DNA of 5,505 nt. It comes from Flavobacterium psychrophilum. Its GTDB lineage: Bacteria; Bacteroidota; Bacteroidia; Flavobacteriales; Flavobacteriaceae. Positions within the stretch are counted from its first letter, which is position 1; every line of letters begins with the position of its first letter. Both the position numbers and the translations under genes were made by a program. Positions 1-5,163 of this stretch are shown one piece after another. The DNA lies in contig CAMDSN010000116.1 in the NCBI GenBank assembly GCA_945907225.1, positions 1-5,505 of the forward strand, read 5' to 3'. The notes beneath the pieces were generated by a model, which saw nothing but the letters and a program-made list of their open reading frames with translations, ran no database searches and was not told the DNA's origin.

Positions 1-275
1 TTAACTTTGCTACTAACTTATCTACTAATGATGTTTTATCTTCAGAATTTGGTGTATATCCAAATCCAGTTAAAAATGTAATTAATTTTAATAGTTCTGT
101 AAATGCTTTAGTAAGCACTATTGAATTAACTGATTTAAATGGTAGAACAGTTAAAACTGTAAATGTTAATGCAACTGAAGGTCAAATTTCAGTAAGCGAT
201 TTAGCAACAGGAATGTACATGATGAAAATCACGACTGACCAAGGTGTTGCTGTTAAGAAAATTGTTAAGCAATAA
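1..275 (+). CDS. C-terminal end of a T9SS-secreted protein (type A sorting domain), 5' end outside window
   Basis: The first complete codon is at position 3 and the frame runs open to TAA at 273-275, giving 90 residues. The last ~76 residues read as a T9SS type A C-terminal sorting domain. There is a YPNPV motif right after a short Ser/Asn-rich linker (Tyr codon at 57-59), then a beta-rich stretch with 'ELTDLNGR', then 'LATGMYMMKI', and a basic end 'VKKIVKQ'. In known cargo proteins this domain directs passage through the outer membrane via the type IX secretion system and is normally cleaved on export or attachment. The functional part of the protein lies upstream of the window, so the actual activity (enzyme, adhesin or other) cannot be told. 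The gene converges on the DUF393 gene and is followed by a strong hairpin terminator 19 bases after its stop. Confidence 0.88.
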   Translation, partial: NFATNLSTNDVLSSEFGVYPNPVKNVINFNSSVNALVSTIELTDLNGRTVKTVNVNATEGQISVSDLATGMYMMKITTDQGVAVKKIVKQ

Positions 276-293
276 TCTTTAAATATATAATAG

Positions 294-322
294 AAAAGCC
301 ATCAGTAATGATGGCTTTTTTT
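294..322. terminator. Bidirectional intrinsic terminator between convergent genes
   Basis: A perfect 11-bp inverted repeat, AAAAGCCATCA (294-304) and TGATGGCTTTT (309-319), flanks a GTAA loop. The + strand continues as a run of seven T (316-322). The minus strand has the matching A/T-flanked hairpin ending in TTTT. It ends the T9SS gene on the + strand and, read the other way, begins two bases after the stop codon of the DUF393 gene (TAA at 323-321, overlapping the T run). It therefore probably serves both transcripts. Confidence 0.85.
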
Positions 323-743
323 ATGCTAAAAACTTGAATTGTAATTCAGGTGTAGGGACCATACAACTCGCTATTTTGCCAAACCAACTGTATCTATTTT
401 TGGCAATATAATCATATACTACATTTAAAATTCTATTAGGTAAAATAGAAAATAAATCAAAATACCTATAAATCCCACTTAATGCTGAAGCAATTTTTAA
501 CGCTGCTTCCGCTTTGTAGTAATAAGCTATGGTTGGTTCATAAAGGATAATACTATCTATTTTTGAAGTATCAATACCCAGGTGTTTTAAGATACTTAAA
601 CCTAAATTGGATTGTAGCGGAACAAATCTAAAAACATCTTTTTTGTCATGCTTTATAATAAATTGAACAGCTGAATTACAAAGGTTGCAAACCCCATCAA
701 AGAGGATTATTTTTTTGTCTTTAGGTAATTCGGATATTTCCAT
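321..743 (-). CDS. DUF393 / DCC-family thiol-disulfide oxidoreductase-like protein
   Basis: The protein has 140 residues, a normal full length for the DUF393 (DCC, YuxK-like) family. The family hallmark 'FDGVCNLCN' sits at residues 15-23, with the CxxC pair at Cys19 and Cys22 following a beta strand (KIILF). The second conserved block, 'NRYSWFGK', is at residues 116-123. There is no signal peptide and no clear membrane segment, so it is probably cytoplasmic. The family is predicted to have a thioredoxin-like redox fold from the CxxC placement, but its substrate is not established. The ATG at 743-741 begins a short leader before the DGxCxxC strand, as in relatives. It lies 32 bp downstream of mutS2 on the same strand with no visible terminator or promoter between them, so it is probably co-transcribed. 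The stop codon overlaps the T run of the shared terminator. Confidence 0.9.
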   Translation of the reverse strand: MEISELPKDKKIILFDGVCNLCNSAVQFIIKHDKKDVFRFVPLQSNLGLSILKHLGIDTSKIDSIILYEPTIAYYYKAEAALKIASALSGIYRYFDLFSILPNRILNVVYDYIAKNRYSWFGKIASCMVPTPELQFKFLA

Positions 744-775
744 ATTTATGCTGAATTTATTTCAGAAACTAAGTA

Positions 776-2938
776 TTATTTTGCTTGAACAAATTCTAAT
801 AATTCCATGTTAACTTTAGATGTGAAAATCCCATAATTTACAACTGCTTTATTCTTTTCAATTTTGTCAATACTGCCAATGGCTTTACCATCAAACATTC
901 GAACTCTGTCGCCAACTTTTAAAACTACTTTTGGTATTTCAATAGCTGTAGTCTTCAACTTCTTTTCTTTCTTCTCAGCTCTAATTTCTTCTACCTTTAT
1001 AGTTACTTCCTCGGCAGTTTTCTTTCTTGTGATTTCTTTAGCCATGTTTTCTTTTACAGAAGCTTTTCTTCGTTTAGAATTTTCAACTTCAACAAGTTTA
1101 AGAAATTCTCCAATTAAGATTTTTTTGTCTTTATTATTAAAATAGTTCTCTGAAATAGCATCAATTTTTTGCCCAATATAAATCAACTTTTGGTTACTGT
1201 CATATAGTTCTTGATAGCGCTCTAATTTATCTTGAATTTTTATATTGATAGTTTCCATTTTCTTGCTTTCATCACGTGCTTTGCTTTCTTCTTCTTTCAA
1301 ATTCAAAGATGTTTTCTCAAGCTTAGAACGCTCTTTTTGAAGCGTAGCAATAGTTTTGTCAAATCGAACTTTTCCGCTTTCTATTTTCTTTTTGGCACGA
1401 TTGATTAATCCATACGGAATTCCGTTCTTCTGTGCGACTTCAAAAGTGAAAGAACTTCCGGCTTGCCCTAAAATTAATTTATACATGGGCTCCAATGTCT
1501 TCTCGTCAAAAAGCATATTAGCATTTGATGCTAAAGGTAATTCGTTTGCCAGAATCTTTAAATTAGAATAATGTGTAGTTATAATTCCATAAGCTTCTCT
1601 ATGATAGAATTCCTCTAAAAATATTTCTGCCAAAGCACCACCTAATTCGGGGTCAGAACCTGTTCCGAATTCATCAATTAAAAATAAGGTCTTGCTGTTG
1701 CATTTCTTCAGAAAATAATTCATGTTTTTCAGTCGGTAACTATATGTGCTCAAATGATTTTCTATCGATTGATTGTCACCAATATCGGTCAAAATTCTAT
1801 CGAATAAGAATGTTTTACTACGTTCATGAACTGGTATTAAAATACCACTTTGTAACATGAGTTGCAATAATCCAACAGTTTTGAGCGAAATTGTTTTTCC
1901 ACCAGCATTTGGACCAGAAATGACAATAATTCTACTTTCAGGATTTAACTCAATAGTTTGTGGAAATGTTTTTTCATTCTTTTCTAAATTGCTTAAAAAC
2001 AAAATAGGGTGGAAGGCATCCCGAAAACACAATTGCTTTTCAGTTGTAATTGTTGGTAAAACAGCGTTTATTTTGTTTGCATATTTGGCCTTTGCTGCAA
2101 TAACATCAACATCACTCAGAAACTCTTGGTATTGTCTTAATAAGGATAAAAACGGACGGATATCGTTGGATAGTTTCTTTAAAATTCGTGTGATTTCTTC
2201 GCGTTCTTCATATTCCAAATTGCTTAACTCTCTTGAATAATGAAGTGTCGCTTCAGGTTCAATGTAGGCAATACTCCCCGTTTTAGAACTTCCCATTATG
2301 GAGCCTTTTACTTTTCGCCGATACATGGCCAAGACTGCTAAAACTCGTCGGTTTTGAACGAAGCTCTCTTTAATTTCATCCAAATAACCTAACGCATTAT
2401 ATTGAGTCATAGCTTGACCAAAACTCTGATTTACTTTTCCGCGAACCAAATTCATATCTCTGCGAATATTGATTAAATCAGGCGAGGCATTATTTTTAAT
2501 TTCTCCATATTTATCAACGACTTCATCAATTTTTTGAATAATATATTTAGTATGTTCAACCTCGGACGATTTTTTACTGAGTTCGGGATAATAATCAAAA
2601 AACTTTTTAAAAAAGAGCAGCAAAGTATTAGTAGTCTCTGATAGCTTGGCAATTTTTCCAAAACAAGTAACTTCAAGATAGCTGTCTTCAATGGCTAGAA
2701 ATTTTAATTCGTTGCTAATGTTGTCAAAACCATGATTAGGAATAGAGTTATTGTTGGTAAACGATGAAAGGTATTCTGAGGTTTGAAGCAAAACCTTCAT
2801 TAAGTGTTCTTTTTCTCTGAATGGAACTATTTCGAGGGCTTTTTGCTTCCCAATTTCAGTATTACATCTTTCTGAAATGGTTTGCAAAATTGTATAAAAT
2901 TCTAAATCTTTTATTGTTTTATCGTTATACAAGTTCAT
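776..2938 (-). CDS. mutS2: MutS2-type MutS-family DNA-binding ATPase lacking the C-terminal Smr domain
   Basis: This is a 720-residue protein of the MutS2 branch of the MutS family. It lacks the N-terminal mismatch-recognition domain of MutS1 and begins directly with the core/clamp helices (about residues 1-320). The ABC-type ATPase domain follows, with Walker A 'GPNAGGKT' at 342-349, the 'LTDIGDNQSIENHLSTYS' block at 383-400, Walker B 'LFLIDEFGTGSDP' at 418-430 and H-loop 'THYSNLK' at 455-461. A long charged coiled-coil-like stretch covers about 510-590. A KOW-like segment, 'VGDRVRMFDGKAIGSIDKI', lies at 675-693. Well-studied MutS2 proteins (about 780-790 aa) then carry an Smr nuclease domain of roughly 80 residues; here the protein ends about 27 residues after the KOW-like segment, so Smr is absent. 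Studied family members act in suppression of recombination or rescue of collided ribosomes; which applies here cannot be read from sequence. The ATG at 2938-2936 has a plausible -7 box 17 bp upstream. It is the first gene of a two-gene unit with DUF393 and diverges from ung. Confidence 0.94.
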   Translation of the reverse strand: MNLYNDKTIKDLEFYTILQTISERCNTEIGKQKALEIVPFREKEHLMKVLLQTSEYLSSFTNNNSIPNHGFDNISNELKFLAIEDSYLEVTCFGKIAKLSETTNTLLLFFKKFFDYYPELSKKSSEVEHTKYIIQKIDEVVDKYGEIKNNASPDLINIRRDMNLVRGKVNQSFGQAMTQYNALGYLDEIKESFVQNRRVLAVLAMYRRKVKGSIMGSSKTGSIAYIEPEATLHYSRELSNLEYEEREEITRILKKLSNDIRPFLSLLRQYQEFLSDVDVIAAKAKYANKINAVLPTITTEKQLCFRDAFHPILFLSNLEKNEKTFPQTIELNPESRIIVISGPNAGGKTISLKTVGLLQLMLQSGILIPVHERSKTFLFDRILTDIGDNQSIENHLSTYSYRLKNMNYFLKKCNSKTLFLIDEFGTGSDPELGGALAEIFLEEFYHREAYGIITTHYSNLKILANELPLASNANMLFDEKTLEPMYKLILGQAGSSFTFEVAQKNGIPYGLINRAKKKIESGKVRFDKTIATLQKERSKLEKTSLNLKEEESKARDESKKMETINIKIQDKLERYQELYDSNQKLIYIGQKIDAISENYFNNKDKKILIGEFLKLVEVENSKRRKASVKENMAKEITRKKTAEEVTIKVEEIRAEKKEKKLKTTAIEIPKVVLKVGDRVRMFDGKAIGSIDKIEKNKAVVNYGIFTSKVNMELLEFVQAK

Positions 2939-3022
2939 ATAATTTAATAAGACTTCAAAGTTACAAAGTTTTAAAGTATGCTTATTGAGTCAATACTATT
3001 TATATTTACAAAAAAATAAACA
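2939..3022. promoter_or_regulatory. Divergent promoter region between mutS2 and ung
   Basis: This is an 84-bp, strongly AT-rich gap between two divergent starts, so both promoters must lie here or inside the genes. On the minus strand a TAnnTTTG match is present and is listed separately. On the + strand the best I can find is TATATTTA (3001-3008), one mismatch from TAnnTTTG, with a TTG at 2985-2987; the 13-bp spacer is shorter than the usual ~19-20, so this is weak. The ung start is preceded by an A-rich leader (3009-3019) and no Shine-Dalgarno sequence, as is normal for Bacteroidota. Confidence 0.5.
2956..2963 (-). promoter_or_regulatory. Candidate -7 box of the mutS2 promoter
   Basis: The minus strand reads TAACTTTG, an exact match to the Bacteroidota -7 consensus TAnnTTTG. 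It ends 17 bp before the mutS2 ATG, implying a short leader of about ten bases. The nearest upstream TTG, in TATTGAC (minus-strand 2993-2991 for the TTG itself), is 27 bp away. That is longer than the usual -33/-7 spacing, so the -33 half is not well supported. Confidence 0.35.
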
Positions 3023-3694
3023 ATGTTGAATTACCTTGATATTTCATGGTTCAATCTATTAGAATTGGAGTTTAAAAAGCCATATTTTAAAGATTTAATG
3101 TTATACGTGGGCACTGAATATCAAAGCCAAATTTGTTTTCCAAAAGAAACCGAAATTTTCGCAGCGTTCAATCATTGCTCGTTTGATAATATTAAAGTTG
3201 TTATAATAGGGCAAGATCCTTATCACGGAGATAGACAGGCAAATGGATTATGTTTTTCGGTAAATGAGGGGGTAAAATTTCCACCTTCATTACTAAATAT
3301 TTTTAAGGAAATTGAAGCTGATATGGGGGTAAACACCCCTATTTCATGCGATTTGATTGGATGGGCAAAACAGGGTATCTTATTATTAAACACCACTTTA
3401 ACAGTAAGAAAATCAGAAGCTGGGAGCCATCAAAAAAAAGGATGGGAAATTTTTACTGATGAAGTAATCCGAAAAATTTCAGATAGGAAAGAGGATGTAA
3501 TTTTTTTGCTTTGGGGCTCTTTTGCACAAAGAAAAAGAGTTTTGATAGATGCAAAAAGACATCATGTTCTTGAGGCTGGGCATCCTTCGCCGTTAAGTGC
3601 AAATCGTGGGCATTGGTTTGGGAATAAACATTTCAGCAAAACCAACGAAATTCTCATTTCTTTGCAGAAAGAGGTTGTCATTTGGGAACTTTAG
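3023..3694 (+). CDS. ung: Uracil-DNA glycosylase, family 1
   Basis: At 223 residues this is the full normal length for family-1 UDG, which removes uracil from DNA (from dUTP misincorporation or cytosine deamination) to start base-excision repair in the cytoplasm. All the family signatures are visible. The catalytic water-activating loop 'GQDPYHG' is at 63-69 with Asp65. The uracil-stacking Phe78 is in 'LCFS' (76-79). The uracil-reading Asn123 is in 'LLLNTTLTV' (120-128). The 'GSHQKKGWE' block starts at 134. The DNA-intercalation loop 'HPSPLSANRG' is at 187-196 with His187 and Leu191. No key residue is missing, so it should be active. The ATG at 3023 follows an A-rich leader and lies about 60 residues before the catalytic loop, as in homologues. 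It diverges from mutS2. No strong hairpin with a T tract directly follows; the region downstream has no intact gene. Confidence 0.97.
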   Translation: MLNYLDISWFNLLELEFKKPYFKDLMLYVGTEYQSQICFPKETEIFAAFNHCSFDNIKVVIIGQDPYHGDRQANGLCFSVNEGVKFPPSLLNIFKEIEADMGVNTPISCDLIGWAKQGILLLNTTLTVRKSEAGSHQKKGWEIFTDEVIRKISDRKEDVIFLLWGSFAQRKRVLIDAKRHHVLEAGHPSPLSANRGHWFGNKHFSKTNEILISLQKEVVIWEL

Positions 3695-3762
3695 TTCATG
3701 GCTAAATTAAGTTTAATAAATTTCATTTTATTCAAAGTCACAAGAACGTAATGCGCATAATA

Positions 3763-3791
3763 AATTTTAAAAAATATTATTTTTTAAAATT
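3763..3791. repeat. AT-only perfect inverted repeat (12-bp arms, 5-nt loop)
   Basis: AATTTTAAAAAA (3763-3774), loop TATTA, then TTTTTTAAAATT (3780-3791), with no mismatch. It lies 68 bp after the ung stop. It could be a weak transcription end point for ung, but it has no GC pairs and no immediate T tract beyond the arm; the T11 run comes 20 bp later. Composition makes chance AT palindromes more likely here than in balanced DNA, but 12 perfect pairs is long. Confidence 0.6.
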
Positions 3792-3800
3792 AAAAATAGT

Positions 3801-3896
3801 ATAAATAAGATTTTTTTTTTTACTGTTCAATAATCGTAAAGATAACTTATAATAAAAATCGTATCCATCATATAAAATGATAATTAAGATTTTTTT
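3801..3896 (+). repeat. Short direct repeat ending in T tracts (two copies, 79 bp apart)
   Basis: ATAAATAAGATTTTTTT (3801-3817) and ATAATTAAGATTTTTTT (3880-3896) agree at 16 of 17 positions. The DNA is AT-rich and the match is partly homopolymer, so it may be chance or an old local duplication. No coding meaning is seen. Confidence 0.3.
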
Positions 3897-3898
3897 AG

Positions 3899-4054
3899 TG
3901 GAGCCGGGGAGATTTTTATGCTGAATCATACGCTAATACAAATTATAGTAATTTATTTAGCTATTCAGAAGGAACTTACACACTTCAATCAACTTCAACT
4001 TTTAATTTGTCTGCAAATGTAAGCTTTCCTACTGATGTATTGCAAGTTACATAA
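3899..4054 (+). pseudogene. Possible C-terminal fragment of an unidentified protein
   Basis: An open frame of 51 codons runs from just after a TAG (3896-3898) to TAA at 4052-4054, with no start codon at its head. Its residues are rich in Ser, Thr, Asn and Tyr ('FYAESYANTNYSNLFSY', 'TSTFNLSANVSFP'). This reads like the end of an extracellular beta-rich protein rather than random AT-rich DNA, and its codons look ordinary for this genome. I do not recognise a family. The local base composition also rises sharply at 3900-3911 (GAGCCGGGGA), which may mark the join where foreign or rearranged DNA begins. A hairpin with a T tract at 4191-4218 could be the old terminator of this gene. It may equally be a chance open frame. 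Confidence 0.33.
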
Positions 4055-4272
4055 ACGTATCTTTCCAAATTCTTAAACTTAATGCAACACAACTGGAAAT
4101 TAAAATTACTTATTTACCAAAGCTAAATTAGGTTGTTGTAAAATAGTTTATTAGATAAGCTTCAATTACATAGAACACTTGACATCAAGAAAGAGTTACC
4201 TATATGGTTGCTTTTTTTATTTAGGACTACTCAAATAATGATTATTTCCCGTTATATCTTTAATAGACAAAA
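4055..4272. other. Non-coding stretch between two gene remnants
   Basis: All frames are broken by stops and I see no recognisable protein piece. It contains a terminator-like hairpin (4191-4218) and a short near-palindrome AAATAAT-G-ATTATTT (4233-4247). TATCTTTA (4255-4262) is one mismatch from a -7 box, but no TTG lies at the right distance upstream, so I do not call a promoter. Confidence 0.5.
4191..4218 (+). terminator. Terminator-like hairpin with T tract
   Basis: The arm AAGAGTTACC (4191-4200), loop TATAT and arm GGTTGCTTTT (4206-4215) pair over ten positions with one T-T mismatch and two G-T pairs (Thr196-type wobble positions T4196-G4210 and G4193-T4213). The T tract continues to 4218. 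There is no intact gene upstream for it to serve; the nearest candidate is the fragment ending at 4054, so it may be a relic of that gene. Confidence 0.42.
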
Positions 4273-4533
4273 ATAGATAAGATTGCAATAGGAATAAAAA
4301 CGGGTGGAAGAACTGCGGGAACAGAAAACAAGACCACCAAAGAGATAAGAGCAGTCTTAAAAGATGTAATCAATTACGAGTTGTTAAATATTGAATCCTT
4401 GCTTTGCGAACTCCAACCAATGGAGCGGTTAGAATTAGTAATAAAATTAATGCCTTTCTTATTACTTAAATTAGCTCCCAAGCCAACAGAGAATCCAATA
4501 GAACCAATACAACATTTGAGGTTACAAACTTAA
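4273..4533 (+). pseudogene. Small 'GR-AGTENKTT' protein of mobile-element type, start codon lost
   Basis: This is an open frame of 86 codons ending at TAA 4531-4533, preceded in frame by TAG at 4264-4266. The head reads 'KIAIGIKTGGRTAGTENKTT' followed by 'KEIRAVLKDVINYELLNIE', then 'LQPMERLELVIKLMPFLLLKLAP'. From memory this resembles a group of small Bacteroidota proteins with an N-terminal GRP.G..NKTT DNA-binding-like motif and two amphipathic helices, reminiscent of phage small-terminase N-termini; function is not established. There is no ATG, GTG or TTG in frame before the conserved head: the expected initiator position is ATA (4273-4275), one base from ATG. The first in-frame ATG, at 4420, would delete the motif. 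I therefore call it a start-lost remnant, although translation from ATA or ATT cannot be excluded. No promoter is visible. Confidence 0.6.
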
Positions 4534-4774
4534 AAGGGAACAGCCCTATTCAGAAAACGACCCTATTGATTGATATCTCAATATCTGTTACGCGCGAGGA
4601 TCAATGATAAAAGTAGAGATATACAAAAAAATATGACACTATCTGTGACGTATATGTTTGAATGATAAAAGTAAAGTAAACTGAAATACTCCTACATTAT
4701 GGAGATACTGGCTTTATTTATTTTTTAGTTAGAAAAGTTAAGATTAAAATAATAGGGAAAACGTTATAAACGGC
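4534..4774. other. Non-coding stretch with paired repeat, left of the IS remnant
   Basis: No intact gene is visible on either strand. It carries the 58-bp-spaced direct repeat (4573-4676), including a short GC-rich patch, ACGCGCGAGG (4590-4599), that stands out in the AT-rich surroundings. The segment 4718-4774 is read as the tail of the orfA frame but does not resemble IS3 OrfA, so the IS similarity stops near 4775 and this is neighbouring DNA. Confidence 0.5.
4573..4676 (+). repeat. Two-copy direct repeat, 58-bp period, with two conserved blocks
   Basis: Copy 1 (4573-4618) and copy 2 (4631-4676) align without gaps at about 33 of 46 positions. The matches concentrate in two blocks: TATCTGT-n-ACG (4582-4592 and 4640-4650) and AATGATAAAAGTA (4603-4615 and 4661-4673). 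The ten bases between blocks are almost entirely different, but the spacing is identical. There are only two copies and the between-unit sequence is short, so this is not a CRISPR array. It could be a decayed tandem duplication, or paired protein-binding sites of a lost mobile element. Confidence 0.5.
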
Positions 4775-5089
4775 AACTAAATCGGCAACCATGACTTTTA
4801 AACGTTGATTCTCTTTCTTGAGTTCTGTTACTTCATCGCTAGTAGCTTCTCTTCTTGTATCACCTGATAATCTTTTCTTACCCGCTTCTAAAAATTCTTT
4901 GTTCCACTTATAAAACTGGGATTCATTAATGGAATACTTCCTACATAATTCTGCACCAGACATTTAAGCTCCTAATGCTTCCATAATGATTTGTATTTTC
5001 TCTCCGGAACTAAAGATTCTTCGGGTGTTTTTGCGAATCTCATTAATGTAATTTTCTGTTGTTTGTTTACTTGGTGTTTTCGTAATAAT
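4775..5089 (-). pseudogene. Broken IS3-family transposase OrfA (nonsense codon, no start, truncated)
   Basis: Reading from 5089 downwards, the frame gives 'TKTPSKQTTENYINEIRK' and 'NTRRIFSSGEKIQIIMEALG', reaches an in-frame TAA at 4966-4964, and continues without a shift as 'MSGAELCRKYSINESQFYKW', 'NKEFLEAGKKRLSGDT' and 'EVTELKKENQRLK'. This is the HTH_Tnp_1-type DNA-binding protein of IS3 elements: a recognition helix-turn-helix around 'ELCRKYSINESQFYKW' followed by a leucine-zipper-like helix. Relatives usually have Glu where the TAA lies, so GAA to TAA is the likely lesion. The head has ATT (5086-5084 or 5089-5087) where ATG is expected, directly after TGA at 5092-5090. After 'MVADLV' (near 4775) the normal ending is replaced by unrelated residues running to a stop at 4718. 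The ATG at 4963, right after the TAA, could still allow an 81-residue product (4963-4718), but OrfA function is surely lost. Confidence 0.85.
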
Positions 5090-5119
5090 TCAAATTTAAT
5101 AATTTTTGAAAACACGCTC

Positions 5120-5143
5120 TTAGTTTTTGACTAAATCAGCACA
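5120..5143 (-). repeat. Probable terminal inverted repeat of the IS3-family remnant
   Basis: On the minus strand the sequence begins TGTGCTGATTTAGTC and continues AAAAACTAA. This fits the IS3-family pattern of an end starting with TG and containing CTGA followed by an A-rich block. It lies about 30-35 bp upstream of the orfA frame head, the expected position. The partner repeat is absent, so no target-site duplication can be verified and the exact outer base is uncertain. Confidence 0.5.
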
Positions 5144-5154
5144 CTTTTTGCTGA
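5136..5154 (-). terminator. Hairpin straddling the IS end, possible terminator of the oxoamine synthase gene
   Basis: The minus strand reads TCAGCA, loop AAAAGTG, TGCTGA: six perfect pairs starting about 9 bases after the stop codon at 5164. The following TTTAGTC is only a weak T tract. One arm lies inside the presumed IS terminal repeat and the other outside it, so the hairpin would exist because of the insertion. Confidence 0.33.
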
Positions 5155-5163
5155 CGATTTACA

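Larger units (their letters stand above)
3695..3898. other. AT-rich non-coding stretch downstream of ung
   Basis: No coding frame of meaningful length is visible on either strand here. The stretch contains a 12-bp perfect AT-only inverted repeat (3763-3791), an uninterrupted run of eleven T (3811-3821), and a short duplicated motif ending in a T tract (3801-3817 and 3880-3896). It marks the left border of the decayed region that extends to the IS remnant. Confidence 0.6.
4775..5143 (-). mobile_element. Remnant of an IS3-family insertion sequence (orfA end only)
   Basis: The remnant consists of one terminal repeat (5120-5143), a short leader and a decayed orfA reading away from that end. Similarity to IS3-type OrfA stops near 4775. 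There is no orfB (the DDE integrase-type transposase) and no second terminal repeat in the window. The element is therefore truncated by at least two thirds compared with a normal IS3 of 1.2-1.5 kb and cannot transpose by itself. It sits just beyond the stop codon of the oxoamine synthase gene. Confidence 0.75.

Noticed and set aside
864..2691. Open frames antisense or out of frame within mutS2 (864-1145 +, 1356-1571 +, 1857-2240 +, 2473-2691 -)
   Set aside because: They lie wholly inside a clearly recognised MutS2 gene, show no family motif and have residue use typical of shadow frames.
3687..3714. Terminator directly after ung (AACTTTAG ... CTAAATTAAGTT)
   Set aside because: The pairing needs a 4-nt bulge, contains few GC pairs and has no T tract after it.
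3811..3821. Run of eleven T as a phase-variation tract
   Set aside because: It is not inside or at a promoter distance from any intact gene; poly-T runs are common in such AT-rich intergenic DNA.
3918..4022. ATG-initiated 34-codon frame on + overlapping the orphan fragment
   Set aside because: It is short and has no recognisable motif; the neighbouring frame 3899-4054 has more protein-like residue use.
4470..4608. Overlapping + frame ending 'LIDISISVTREDQ' through repeat copy 1
   Set aside because: It has no start and overlaps the better-supported 4273-4533 frame. The parallel 'MTLSVTYMFE' reading in copy 2 follows from the DNA repeat rather than showing a gene.
4573..4676. CRISPR array
   Set aside because: There are only two imperfect copies, with the differences inside the repeat unit, a spacer-like gap of only about 12 bp beyond the unit, and no cas genes nearby.
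4758..4780. attC-like or integron recombination site around ACGTTATAAACGGCAACT
   Set aside because: It has a superficial likeness to core sites, but no paired R/L boxes, cassette array or integrase is visible.
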